In this document: positions 22,401 to 34,491 of the stretch, piece after piece
Layout of the letters: every line of letters begins with the position of its first letter
How positions within the stretch are numbered: the stretch's first letter is position 1
Assembly (NCBI GenBank): GCA_024741835.1
Contig: JAENRP010000314.1
Coordinates: 1 to 51,874 of the forward strand
Direction: 5' to 3'
Source of the DNA: Diplocarpon mali
Taxonomy: Eukaryota > Ascomycota > Leotiomycetes > Helotiales > Drepanopezizaceae
Length of the DNA: 51,874 nucleotides
Made by a program: the position numbers and the translations under genes
Notes under the pieces: generated by a model
What the model saw: the letters and a program-made list of their open reading frames with translations, nothing else
Databases searched by the model: none
What the model was told of the DNA's origin: nothing

Positions 22401-24005
22401 TCTAATCAAAAGTCAAAGCATCCTCTCGATTTATTAAGGTTTTATAAAGTAGTTCGCATTCTTACTCTATTAAGTCTTCTCTAATTTTCAATATATTAAA
22501 ACGTTCTTTTATTAGCCGATATCCGATAGGTTTATTAGAAAATCTGCCTATAATAAACTTATCGAATTTGCTACCTAGCTTTAGAGGTCGAAGCTTCTTA
22601 TCTTATTTAAACCAATTATCTAATCCTTTAAGCTTTGAGCTATTAGAGATTCCCTAATCTACTAGTTGTACTTTATTAGCCTTGCTTTTATATATAGTTT
22701 AAATATTAATTAATACTATATTTCTCTACTTCTTTCCTTTTTTATCAAATCCTATAAAACGGTCCGAATTTTCCTTTTTAAAAATAAATAAAAGATTTTC
22801 TAAGTTATTAATTTAAAGTGTATAGATAGAAATATTATTAGTAATTTTATTGTTTTTCACTTACAGATCTAGCCTATAAGTGGTTTTTAGGTTTTTTAAA
22901 ATGATTAATAAACTATCGAAATTTATAAAACGAACCCTCTTCTTTACTTTATTTTTCTTTTTTTTAATTATTAATCTAATAAAACGCTAATTGTACTATT
23001 TTTCAAAATTCCAGATTTGACTCTTAGTCTAGGACTATAAGTTAAATCTCTATTATTCAAAATCGGCAAACTCACCTTTCTTTCGCTATAACTCCTTGCT
23101 AAGTGCCTTCTTTTACTAGTATTAAGCCTAGCCCTTATACTAGCTAATTGTTTCCTAAAACCTTATTTTAAAATTCGGCTATATCTCTTACGATAACTAT
23201 TTATCCTTTTAAAGATCGATCTATATTTTAAAGATTAGCTTTTATAAGACCTTCTTTAGGATAGTTAAATATTAGCTAAGATTTTAAAATAAAGGGCATT
23301 TTTAAAAGAATATCATTTGAAGAATTCTCTATTATTAGAAAGTTAGTATAATTAACAATTCTTCTGACTTTAACCTTTATATTTTTCACCTATCTATTAA
23401 AATTGTATTTCGATTTAGAGATAGTCGAATAAATAAGGAGTCGATCGCTAACAATTATCAATTAAGCTATTTCTACCACTTTTCTAATTATTATATTAAC
23501 TTCTGAACTATAATCGATTAAAGCTTTTGCTTTAACTAATTCTTCTATTAAATAAATAATAATAAGGCTTTTTATTACAATTGCTAAACAATTTCAATTA
23601 ATATTCCAAGATATTAAAGCTATTGCTATAATATTGTAGTATCTTTAGGTTCCTTTATTTTTTAAAATTTAAAGATATTTAATTAAGGCTAAGTGCTTCT
23701 TAGAGTTCTTTTATATTATAATTTCCATTTCCTTATTATTATTCAAATCTTTAAAGGCAACTAGGATATGCTTTCCTAGCACTTTATCAAAGCGTTTAAT
23801 TAAACTAAATAGGTCTTTAAATGTAAGGTTAATTTACTAAGCTATAATATTCTCTATAGCTTTCTCTATTATAATTAAACTAGCGTATTTATTAACGAAT
23901 TTTTCCCGTTTTAATATCTGTCTCTTTCGCTTAAGGTCAGAGGTCCGCGTAATAACTTCAACTTCTTAATCTTCAAGCTTAAAGCTATCTTTATCTACTA
24001 TATCT
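19457..24005 (-). pseudogene. Pol of Gypsy element C: protease, RT, RNase H, integrase (RIP-inactivated)
   Basis: Read right to left. The protease core I-D-Y-S-S-E-V-N-I-I (from D-[ST]-G) is at about 23488-23518, in phase with gag. The RT begins at about 22300 (K-N-K-W-F-L-V-I-K-K) with the catalytic box P-Y-I-D-N at 21865-21876 (was D-D), and RNase H is at about 21000-21650. The integrase has a decayed zinc domain near 20600, a core with A-N-x-I-V-E at about 20190, and a tail near 19600 (G-T-F-A-A-N-W-L-K-R-F-Y). RT is in a different phase from protease, so either a programmed shift or an indel lies between 23500 and 22300. 23-bp motifs lie at 23020, 22859, 20892 and 19457. Confidence 0.85.
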
Positions 24006-24010
24006 CTAAT

Positions 24011-24208
24011 ATGGTGCGGTCGGCTGGAGGGCCTTTATTAGGTCGCTTAGGAGGCTTGCTAATATAGATAAAGATAATTGATTGTATTATTATTTAATGT
24101 ATATATAGTAAGGAGACTTTAGAAAGAAAAGGGAGAGTCTATGACTTAGCAAGAGTCATATAGAGGGTCTTTAGAATAAGTAGAGACTCCGCCTATTCTA
24201 TATAATAT
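24011..24208 (-). repeat. 3' LTR of element G (left end)
   Basis: 198 bp aligned with 31410-31607, differing almost only by C/T and G/A. A related fragment is at 38194-38295. Confidence 0.9.
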
Positions 24209-24559
24209 ACCCCTTAGTTAGGCGATGCTCTTAGAATCGCTTAGCTATATAGATAAAATAAAAGAAAAAATAGCAGTTATAAGGAAAAGAGGCTCTATCT
24301 TATATGCCGCCCTTTTAAAGGTCGTTCCTTTTAGAATAAGAAGGGTTGCTATAGGCAATAAGCGCGCTTAGGAATCTTTGCGATTCTATACTAGTGCTCT
24401 ATTAGGCTTCTTATAAAGTATTTCTATCGCAGAGGTTCTCCTTCCCTTCTTTTAAAAACAACCCTCTTTTATTATTTAAAAATATTATCTTTATACTAAA
24501 AATTTTTAAATATAAAAGGAACTCCCGCTTATTATAGCCTTAGCTGCCCTTGTAAAGTA

Positions 24560-25520
24560 AGACCCTTAAAGTCCTTATACCTTGCGTTATACTAACTTTG
24601 CGCTAGGTTGCTAGCGCTCTTATAAGAGCTATAACCCTGGCGCGGTCTTCCTAGCGCCTACTAAGCAATAAGCCGCTATCGCCGTCCCTGCCGCCCTTGC
24701 TGCTACTGCTACTGCTATTGCCGCCTGAGAGCCCTGCCCCTGCTGCGCGCTATATGCCTAAGCCTATAATAGAGTGCAATAATGCGTGCGTGCGTTATAT
24801 TATATATAAGAGTATTAGCAATCTTAATTGTTAGTGCTTTAATAGCACCTTTAGTATGCGTTACATTTATTATATAGTGCTAAGCAATAGCTGCTAGTAG
24901 GCCAGCGGACCTCTCCTTGCCTTTTAGGAGGCTGTTATATTAACCTGCGCCTGCGGCGCCTTTAAGGAGGAGGTAGTACTATTGCTTAATATAGTAAAGG
25001 GTGCGCTTTAAAGCTTCTATAGTACGTTTATCGAGTCTTATTAAGTTCTAGGCTAATTTTAAAAGATAAGAGCGATTGGACCTTAGTACTAAGAGGGCCT
25101 GCTACTCCTGCGAGTAGTAGTATCGCTGCCTCCCTTGCTCTTGGCATACCGTTCCCGTTCGCTCCTAGGCCCTCTAGCTTAGACCCGTTCGCTCCTACTA
25201 TCGCTACCGCCGCTCTTATCCCCTTTACCTCTGCTATTGCAGCCGCTACTATAGTCTCCCTATTCGTCTCCCTGGCCTTTGCCGTTGCCGCGCCCTTTCT
25301 CGCTCCCGCCGCCTTCGCCCCTGCCGCCCCTATCGCCGCACCCCTTGCCTTTGCCTCTACTATCGCTAGTATATTTGCCAGCAGGCCTTTAGCCAAGGGA
25401 GTGCTAATAGGCCTCTTTTAAGAGGAGATCTATGCGGAACTCTTAGCTATAGCGTCCTAGCTCCTAGCCTTAGCTAAGAGAATCTAAGAGAGGGTCGCGC
25501 CTTATAATAGCAGCTTAGGA
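24560..25520 (-). pseudogene. GC-rich RGG/poly-Gln low-complexity coding region behind RNase H in element G
   Basis: In a window of mostly AT-rich DNA this kilobase is rich in gcc/ggc/cag. One minus-strand frame gives a hydrophilic chain of Gly-Ser-Arg-Lys with RGG-like runs (about 25080-25370). Further downstream is a Gln run flanked by Arg (about 24680-24740, cag mostly turned to tag). That composition is typical of RNA-binding disordered tails. Another minus-strand frame (25028-25396) is completely open but Ala/Gly-rich and begins with TTG, so I think it is a by-product of the repeat. The stops in the RGG frame are TAG/TAA, as for RIP. Whether it was a separate protein, a polyprotein tail or an untranslated repeat is open. 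Confidence 0.45.
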
Positions 25521-25639
25521 ATATTACCTATTTTATATTTTTAAAAAAGGAGAGCTTTTGCAGTACGCTTTATAAGAGAAAATAAATAAACGTGACTATA
25601 AGAGAGTAAGAGCTTATAAGTATAAGTCTCTTAGTAATA

Positions 25640-28600
25640 AGTGACTATTTACTAGCAAGTGCGAGTTGCTAAACGATTGTTTAAAAGCTCTAAAGGTTTA
25701 ATAAACAAACGAAGCTCTTAAACTTCTAGCGGTCTAGGTTCTTAGTAAGCCCGTTTATATGCATCTCCTTAGTAAAGAGGTAGATTATCTAAAAGCTTCC
25801 TCTTTAATACTCTTAGCAGATTTATATATTACTGATTTCGATATATTAAAGGCTTGTCTTAATCTTCTTATTCTCTATGATAATTAGCCGAATCGTCTAT
25901 TAGTTATTGCAATATATATTCTATTTGAAAAGGGAGTCTATGCGAATCTCTTTAAAGAGGCGTTTTATAGCTATTATCTCCTTTGTAATAGAAACCATAC
26001 TATAAAGTTCTACTTTAATAGAAGAGAGTATGACAGTTGCTTAGCGATTCGCTTTTTAAATAATCGGTCCTTTAAATAGGAAAAAGACGTATCCTTAAGA
26101 GGATCTACAGGTCTTTCGATCATCTTTAAAAGAAGCATCTGAAGATGCGATTAGTTAATATTCCTTAGCCTTAAAGCTATAGGCAATTCCTAAAAAGCGC
26201 GTATTATATAAGTATTAAAGTATCCAGTCCGCGGCTAAAAGGTACTTAAAGCTTAGATTAGTTAAGAAGAAAGACAATTAGGAGGCTGCGAACGTAATAT
26301 CTGGGCGTATTATAATTACTATATAAAGAATAGAGCCTATTTTCTCTTAGTACTCCTTTACCTTTTCTAAAGAAGCTTGCCTTAAGTTCTTGACAAACTC
26401 CTTCTTTAGTAGTAGAGTATTAAGCACTTTCCTTATATTAGTTTTAAACTTTTGAGCGATCTTCTTAATATAAGTATTATAAACTAAAGAGATCCTCTTT
26501 ACCTTCCTATTTCAAATAATCCTTAGTTTAAGGAACTAGGAGATATCTCCTATAATAATAAGCTCGTATGCCCTCTTTAGGTCTTCAATCAGATGAGTCG
26601 CCTAATCTAGGTTAGAGGCCTTATATAACACTTAAATATTATTAATATAAAATGCTATAAAGACTATGCGATCCTTTATTATGAAAATACAAGGCTCCTC
26701 GCCTAGTAGCTTAAGTTAAAGGCCTTTAAGCGTTCCTGCGAAGTTCCTATACTATAGCGCTAAAGAGTCTTTTAGCCTATAGAGCGCGCGGTCCAGTTCT
26801 ACTACTATACTAAGGCGCTTAAAGCCATCTAGTAAGAAGTATGTGACTAGAGCACTCCTTAGGTCTCTAGGAGCGTTAATGAATGCGTTAATAATATCGA
26901 ACTACTTTACTTCTATATTAAAGTACGCGGTAAGTGCTATTAGTACTTTAAAAGACCTTGCTATAAGCGTGGCTGCGTAGGTTGAGAAAATTGAAGCTTT
27001 ATCTTAAAGATCCCTTTGCATAATTAGCTATAATCGGCACTTTAAAAGCTTACTAAAGCTATTAACCTTATAGGTAAAAACCTATTTTAATAGTATTAGT
27101 AGGGGCTTTAAGTAGTCCTTTTATATAATTCTTTAGTAACTTTGAGATTTTAAATTCCTAATCTCCTAGCGCCTTCCTTCCTTAAATCGTTTGCTAAAAG
27201 GGTACTTCTTTAAGTCTAGCTATCCTTTTAAAGGCTTTAGCAAAGAGCCTTAGTACTATAAGCAGTTAAGAGACTGCGCTTTATCCTTTGCCTAACTATC
27301 AATTATAGCTTTAATAACTATATAAACTATTAAATAGTCCTTCTTATCCTTTCTTATCTATTTATTTGCTTAAAAGGTCGATATAAACTCTTACGCATAT
27401 AAGGAGTAAGGTAAATCAATATTGCTTTAAGAGAGCATATGCTTTAAAGTAGTAGCGTATACTTTTGAAATCTCCTATTACTTAACGCTTAAGCGTCTTA
27501 TCCTCTTTTGCTTAAGAAGAGGGAGTTCCTCTTTGCGCTTTTCTTTATAAGTCTCTTCCTCTATTTTTATTATTATTAAAGGTTCTTTTAAGAGTTTAAG
27601 TAGCTCTATCTCTTAAGCCTATAGTCTTTAAGCTAGTATTACAACTTAAGGTATTATATTATTAAGGCCTACTCCTCTTATTAAGTCGCTTTTTATAAGA
27701 CTATTAAAGCTCCTTCTAAATCTTAGTAGTAGTACTTCTAGCCTTCTACTAGAGTTTACTAAGGCTTACCTTTATAATTAAAGACTCTATCTTAGAGCCC
27801 TTAAGCCATCTTTATTCCTATATAAAATAGCGGCTAAAGATCTGCCGATCGCCTTATAGAACTTATCTCTAAAGACTCCCTTAGAGTCGTCTATAGTTCC
27901 TTCTTTAGTAGGGCCTCTATAAGGAATCATTACCCTTAAGCTCTAGTTGCTATTTGCCTTCTTAAAGACTGGCGAAGTGGCTTCTAATTCACTTGCTTTT
28001 ACCTTTAAGTTTCTAAGCGGGTCTCTTAGAGAATTTGGATTTAAGTTAAGGCCTTTTATATTATTAGTTAAAGGCTATAGAGCAGCGTTGGTCTATAATA
28101 TAGGCTCTTCTTATATAGCGGCTTCTTTTGCAGCGATTGCATTCAGCCTTGCGATAAGCTCTAATTTCTTAAAAATGCCTTCGAACTTAGCGTCCTAAGC
28201 TCCCTCTCCCTTTCTAATTAATTAGAGGGTTATCTTAAGTTCCTAATGCGATATAGGGTTTATACGCTTAGCTTTTGGACTATAAAAGAGAGACTTATCG
28301 AATTCGATATTATAAGTTGTTATTACTTGCTAAAGTATAAGAACCTAGATTCTATAAATATTCGAGGTAATATATCTAATTAAGTAACCTAAGTACCCTT
28401 ATAGTTCAATTTTAAAAGTTCGGTAGTCCCTTCCTACCTTCTTCTCCTTAATTAAAGGGTATGCGCAAGCGCTATATATATAAATGCGACTCTAGTTAGG
28501 CTTTAAGCTCGCTGTTATTTGCTTAATAAGCAGCAGCTTATAGAATCGAAAATACTACTTAAACTAACTATAGAGAGCTTTACTTAATAAGATCATCTTC

Positions 28601-31300
28601 TTCCTAGTAAGTAAGGAGATATTATAAAAGTATATAGCAGCCTCTATAACCTTTAGCCAAAGGCTTGCTAAGAGCCTAGCGTAGATCCTCATTTTAATAA
28701 AGCGTTTAATCAACTCCCTTCTTACTTGCTTCGCGCCTTTATTAGGTTAATATATATAAGTAGGAGTAAGCTTTAAATCAATTCCCTCCTCTTTTACTTA
28801 TCTTTAGTACTTTATAAGAGAGTCTTCCCTTAAAGAGATTATTAAAGTGTTATTATCTTGCCTAATCTTACAAATTGAAAGCCTATATTAGTATTTCACT
28901 TATACTTTAAAGGCCTAAAGGACCTTTATAACTATATCTTTACCCTTCGATCTTAATAGGAACGTCTAAAGTATACTACTATACTTATCCTTAATTAAAA
29001 GAACCTATAAGCAACTATTATATAAATTATTTAAAAAGTTAAAGAGATCTTAAAAGATCCTAAAGAAGGGCCTTAGAGATCGGTTCTTAAAGGTAGCGCG
29101 AGAAATAACTTACTTAGCAGACGCTACTGCATATACAAGGCACTTTAGCCTTTATATTCCCTTAATCTTTACTCTCTTAGCGTACTTGATTAGCACTTAA
29201 AGAGCCTCTGCGCCTAAGTAGCTAGTGCAAAGGTGCTAAGTATATATATTATCATCTTATACTTTAATAGGTATATAGCTAAACTGGAACCTATTATAAA
29301 GCGTTATCTTAGCTATAGGAAATGCTATTAAAGTAGAGAAGTTATATTAAAGTATATTTAGGAGATCTAAATAGTTAATAGGCTTATATTTAAAGAAAAT
29401 AAGATTATAGTAACGCTTTAATTAAGCTCGCTTTATAGAATCTTTAATGCTCTTAGAGCGCAAAGTAAGGTCTACCCTAGAGTATTAAAAACCCTTGTCT
29501 ATAAAGAGCCTCTTTAAGATAATATTAGTAGTAAATTCCTTTATAATAGTAATATTGCAAAGCGTTATCCTTATAAGAGAGCTATTATACTATAAAAGAG
29601 AGTCTACTATATATCTATCACTTCTCCTAATGATTAGGAGTCTTAAGGTACCTGCTTTAATATATTGCTACGAGTTGCTAAAAGGCTTAAAGGTGCCTGC
29701 GATAAGTAAATCCTTTGAATTAATAATATAAGTAGCTATGCAATTATTAAGGAGCGTACTTAAGGAGAGTGGGTGGCGTTCCAGCTTAAAGAGGTAATAG
29801 ACATTGAACGATTCTTCAAAAGCGTCGAAGGCAGAGGGATCTATTATTATAAAGATTAGTAAGTTCTCCCTTTTATTGCTTAAACTATCCTTCTTAAAGG
29901 CTAAAGCCTTTCCCTTGAATTTATCAATTGCTATTACTATAATATCATTCTCCTTAAGCTATGCTTAAAGACCCTTAAACTAGTCTCTTGCGTTTAACGC
30001 CTTTTATATTTGTAAGACCTCCTCTTATAAGGGGAGAACCTTTATATTTTCCTTATGCCCGTTTATAGTAAATAATGGTTTCCGATAGTCCTAGGGCTTC
30101 TAATAGTGATTTTTAAAGCCTTTATAAGGGCACTTAGGCCTAATCTCCCTTCTAGAGCTTATAAAGCGATTTCGGGAGCTGCTCGCTAGAGCCTACGAAA
30201 GGGTTTCAGCATTTAGGAGAGACTCTTAAGTAGTAAAAACTGCTAGCCCTTTATTATCAATTGCTCTATTAGATTCAATACTTGCTAAAGCGCGGCTTAG
30301 CTGCATTAGGTTGTACTTATATAGGGTTCCTATTTACTTATTAGTAATAATTTCCTCCTTTAAGCGAGTCGCCTAACTTAGATTGATCTTTACTATAATT
30401 AAATCTAAAAAGTTAGTAACTCCTAGTCTTCCTTTAATCTTAAGGAGATTGTATTATTCTATTAAGTAGTACGCCTCCTATTACTCCTAGATCTACTACT
30501 AAGTATTAGTTCTCTTAGTTTTGCCTTAGTATAGTATATTATAGTACTAGAGCCTTATCTAAGACTAAATAGCCTTATTAGAAGGCGCAATATCACACTT
30601 TAAAATAGATATTAGGCCTTAGAGTAAGAGTTGCTAGTTTACCAAATTAGTATATAAGTCGTTAGTAGTAATTCCACTTATAGGAGTGTTTCTATTAAGT
30701 ATTAAAGAAGAGAGCTTCTTAACTTGGATTTGTACTTAAGCTATTGCGGAAGCTAGGAGCGTTCCGTCGATAGTCTTAAAGACCTATTTTAAGAGTAGTT
30801 TATAGTATTTGCATTAAGTCTTCTAAGTCTCCTTGCGAATATGGTGCTCCTTTATTAGGATTTTATATTTATCCTTAATATCCTTATAAGAAGCCTATAG
30901 AAGAGGAGCCTTTAATAGATCTCCTAGGGGAAAGCGGGCGTAAATCTATTTAAATAGAATTGCTATATACTTTTTATATAACCTTATATATATTATACAA
31001 AGGTTAGCTATTTCCAATTCCTTAAGCTCCTATATAAAGGGAGCTTAAGGCTCAGTCTCTATAATTGACTTAAATAGGAGTCTTAGATCGGTAAAAATAG
31101 TGATATTATAAAGCTTAGCGAAGAATATATATTTATTAAACTACTTCACTTAAGAGGCAGAAGTATTAAAGCAAGGCTTAAAGATGCTTAAAGAGTTAGA
31201 TATATTAAATAGAGTCTAGTAAAAAAGGTTAGGTATATAAATAAAGTTTTTAAATAAGGTTCGATCGGAAATTAGAGATTTATTAATTAAAAATAAAGGT
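25640..31300 (-). pseudogene. Gag-Pol polyprotein of Copia element G (RIP-inactivated)
   Basis: Right to left: gag from about 31300; a zinc knuckle remnant near 30120 (K-C-P-Y-K-G-F-K-N-H); the protease just after; the integrase through 29500-27800; the RT with F-D-I-I-N-A-F-I-N-A-P near 26890 and A-L-Y-R-L-K-D-S near 26780. The catalytic box reads Y-I-N-N at 26638-26649 (both Asp lost). The RNase H has S-S-D-A-S-F near 26130, ending near 25690 with N-G-L-T-K. The order protease-integrase-RT is Copia. I did not follow one phase through all of it, so small shifts are possible. Stretches open on the plus strand (27947-28198, 29495-29731) are antisense shadows. Confidence 0.8.
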
Positions 31301-31409
31301 CCTTTAAGTTATTATAAATACTTGAAAAGTCGGTTAGGAGCTTAAAGGGCCCTTTAGCTGGTTGCATGCGAAGAGAAAGCATATTAAAATGCTTATAGGG
31401 CTTATAACT

Positions 31410-31607
31410 ATAGTGCGGTCGGCTAGAGGGCCTTTATTAGGTCGCTTAAAAGGCTTGCTAATATAGATAAAGATGATTAATTATATTATTATCTAATATA
31501 TATATAGTAAGGAGACTTCGGAAAGAAAAGGGAGAGTCTATGACTTAGCAGGAGTCACGTAGAGGGTCTCCAGAATAAGTGGAGACTCCGCCCATTCTGC
31601 ACGACAT
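31410..31607 (-). repeat. 5' LTR of element G (right end)
   Basis: 198 bp. The terminal 90 bases are nearly free of RIP and contain a 7-bp inverted repeat GTCTCCA-N7-TGGAGAC. It is followed by the ctaat duplication. Confidence 0.9.
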
Positions 31608-33955
31608 CTAATTAATTCATTTGCTATATCAGCTTTATCCTTATCTACTGCGGTTTTAGATTATTAAGTATCTTTTAGCGTTTGGACTCTATATTGAGAT
31701 TCTTAAGTTATATGCGTTAATTTCTGGACTTTGGCTGGTTTTATTAGTATTAAAGGAGTGGTAGATCTAGAAGGACGCTAAGTATTCTAAGGGTTTCTAA
31801 ATATAGAAGTAGTATTAATATCAGTAGATACATTATTATTAACCTATCCTAAGATAGAGATACCTTTAACTTCTATAGCTATTTAATTAGAAGCTAGGTC
31901 CTTAAGAACTCCCTTAGGTAGGTTACCAGTTAGACTAGTATATATATAAGTTGGAATTTTAGCATTTATATCTATAATATACTATCGTTCGACTAAATTC
32001 TTATCCTATTTTATACTATATATTATTATTCGAATAGTCTATAACTATAAGCGATTCTAATGCTTTTTAATAAGGATAGCTTTTAGCCTAAGATCTCTAA
32101 TACAAAGCATCCTATACTTATTAATATATATAACCCTAGTATTAATAAAACGATAGAAAAGAGGGCAATCGTTGCGATACTTATATAAAGCGCAGTTAGG
32201 TTCTTTATTATTGCAAAAGTTGCAAATTAATCGTCTTCTATTGCCATTCCCTTAATACTTTATAGTATTAATATTAGCAAAGTGCTAATTAGGATTAATT
32301 TCTCCTTCTTCAATCAACTATTAAGTTCTTATATTAGCTAGTTGTTCCGAATGACAAGAAGCAAGAGTCTAGTAATAGGAACTACTAGGTTAGCTTATAA
32401 TAGCTGAGTTTTATTTATTATTAAATTAGGGAATATACTATTTTTCTTATAAGAGATTATTAATTCTAGTTTCTAAGCTTTAGATTTAGAGTTTTGCAAA
32501 TTAGGTCTTAAGTTCCTTAATTCTAGGGTTGGATCTCACTCTTAAGTTAGGCCTATAAGTGAAAGGTATAATTACTAGGTTCTTCTTTGCCTCTTTTATA
32601 ACTTCTAGCGCTTTTGAGTATTCTTAGACCAGACTCTTAAGGTCTTTAGTATAAGAGGGAGTAGGGGCTTTTTCCTATTTTATAGCATTAATAGTTCTTT
32701 TACTAAGATCTGATTTTAAAGTAAAGGCTGAGAATTCCTTAAATAAGGCGAAGGTTATAGGATCTTACTTATTAATCTTAAAATGCTTAATAATCTTATT
32801 TTAAAGGCCAATAGGTAATCTAAGTAAGAAAAGGCGGCCTCTTTCAACTTTACTAAGTATTTTTTAACTAATTAAGGTATTTGATATATAAGTAAAAGTC
32901 CGATAGTAGTTCTTAAGTTCCTTAAGAGTATAAGTGATCAGAACAAATTCCTTTAAGAAAGCTAGAGTATTGCGAATCTACTATCTATCAAATTCTCGGA
33001 ATTCAGACTTAAGAGCCTTAATAAGGAGTTCTTATAAACTATACGTTTTCTATTTAAGGAGGGATTTAATAATATCTTTACTTATATAGTTATAATAGCA
33101 AAGAAGTTAGGAAATCATATCCTCTTATATAATACTAAAATTGTAATAAGTTTCCTTATATTGCTTAAGGAAATCAGTAATATTAGCGCTTATAAAGTAA
33201 GGAGCGCTAGGGGAATTAAGGAAGGGAAAGTGATTAGTAATAGCCCTAAATGCAGCTATTATCGTTTTATACTAACCGTCTAAGTTAATAGAATCTATAA
33301 GGGGTAAAGGGGAAGCTTTGATATTACGAGATTGATTGCTAAAAGGAGTACTTCGAAATTCAAAAGGGCTTAAAGAACGTTTAGAATCCGAGTCAATTTT
33401 AAAGTAATTAAAACGAGTTTGAAAAGATTTAAACAAAGGGTTAATAAAAAGTTTAAAATTATTATTATTTTTAATATTTTCTAATATTAATATTAAAAAA
33501 GTAGGTAGTAGTCTTAAGTTATTTAAGAACGTCTTTTTATCCTCTTACTTATAGGCTAAGCCTAGGAGTAGAATTCCAGATTCTATTAAAAGTTTAATCT
33601 AAATTTGCTAAAAGATTTTAAGTAAGTGCTAAATAGCTAATAAAAGCGTTATAATTAATTGTAATAAGATAAGGTTTACTTAATCTAAGACTAATTTCTA
33701 AAATAAGGTTTATATCTAAGATTCTTCTTAGCCTTTAGGCTAATTCCTATTAGTCCTTAGAATAAAGGGGTCTTTAAAGATAATTCTAAAGCAATTTTTA
33801 AAGTTCTATTAAGCTAAAGCAGCTGAATTATTAGATTCGGATTTCTAAAGATTTTAAAGAGGCACTTCTAATTGGAGTTTACACTTAGTATTACTTAAGT
33901 ACTCGAAACTACTGCTATTTGAGATTGCTATTATAGGGTTTGCTAAACTTTTCAT
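31608..33955 (-). pseudogene. Gag of Gypsy element C, continuing into protease after element G
   Basis: Starts at ATG 33955 (M-K-S-L-A-N-P-I-I) and stays in phase with the protease core at 23515 once G and one ctaat are removed (2838 nt, divisible by three). A Cys-rich nucleocapsid motif (C-N-F-C..C-x-L-Y..D-C) lies at about 32165-32224. Two 23-bp motifs lie inside: 32538-32560, in phase with the start, and 33547-33569, out of phase by simple counting, so a small indel lies nearby or that copy was not translated the same way. The upstream 286 bp to the LTR are leader. Confidence 0.78.
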
Positions 33956-34241
33956 ATTAGGAAGCTGAAAATTCTGAAAATCTTAAAGTTAAGGAAGAAA
34001 ATAAGGGTTTTCGAAGCAGAGCCGAAAAGGGAAAATCTAAGGTTATTAATAGTTGCTAAATGAAAATCGATAGTTCTAAGTAATTAAGCGATTAAGGATA
34101 AGGTTTTTAAAGTTAATTAAAATGCTATAAGTGTTTTAAAGACATATTTCAAAGGCCGGTCTTTTATCTATAAATCAAGAGATTAATAAGGTTGTATAGG
34201 GACGGAAATCTTAAGAAATCGGTCCTTGCGTAGGTTACTAA
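33956..34241 (-). other. Leader and primer-site region of element C
   Basis: Between gag and the 5' LTR, with no reading frame. Directly inside the LTR the minus strand reads ttagtaacctacgc, compatible with a TGG-starting primer site after TG-to-TA change. I cannot name the tRNA. Confidence 0.5.
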
Positions 34242-34487
34242 TATAAAACAGAAGGGAGACAATATAAGAATAGGCCTAAGGGAAGACCTAAAAACAAGAG
34301 GAAGAAGTACTATAAGCAAGCTCTTTTAGATAAGATATTAGGAATAAGTCCTAAGTATAGGGTATATTTAGTACTTATAGCGACGCGCGCTATTTCTATA
34401 TATAGAAGATGGCCCTTTTATCCTCCTACCGTCCTGCGCCGATTATATGATATATGTCACAAGACCTATCCATCTCAGGTCTTCATA
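34242..34487 (-). repeat. 5' LTR of element C (right end)
   Basis: 246 bp. Minus-strand TATA-like ggataaaagggcc near 34410-34425. Less RIP-damaged at its outer end. Followed by atag and the remainder of B. Confidence 0.92.
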
Positions 34488-34491
34488 ATAG

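Larger units (their letters stand above)
24011..31607 (-). mobile_element. Copia LTR retrotransposon G, 7597 bp, nested inside C
   Basis: LTRs of about 198 bp (24011-24208 and 31410-31607). The duplication ctaat is at 24006-24010 and 31608-31612; the LTR core runs tggtgcgg..cgaca, so the boundary is uncertain by one base. Coding is on the minus strand with Copia gag, integrase, RT and RNase H in that order. Removing G restores a continuous gag-protease frame in C. An unusually GC-rich stretch lies between RNase H and the 3' LTR. The right LTR is much less RIP-damaged than the left. Confidence 0.9.
14931..34487 (-). mobile_element. Giant Ty3/Gypsy LTR retrotransposon C, about 11.95 kb without the nested element G
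   Basis: LTRs of 246 bp at 14931-15176 and 34242-34487, with duplication atag at 14927-14930 and 34488-34491. Coding is on the minus strand: gag from 33955, protease, RT, RNase H and integrase down to about 19.5 kb, then a separate large frame at 19041-15529. The order RT, RNase H, integrase is Ty3/Gypsy. Element G sits between zinc-finger and protease coding sequence, and the frame joins cleanly when G is removed. A second copy of the same family starts at 51461. The length is well above the usual 5-8 kb for the superfamily. Confidence 0.9.

Noticed and set aside
25028..25396. Fully open Ala/Gly-rich minus-strand frame
   Set aside because: Starts with TTG. It is open because GCN/GGN codons cannot become stops by RIP. 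The neighbouring RGG frame fits better with RIP-type stops.
27947..28198. Plus-strand open frame in element G (also 29495-29731)
   Set aside because: Antisense to the Copia integrase on the minus strand; both start with TTG.
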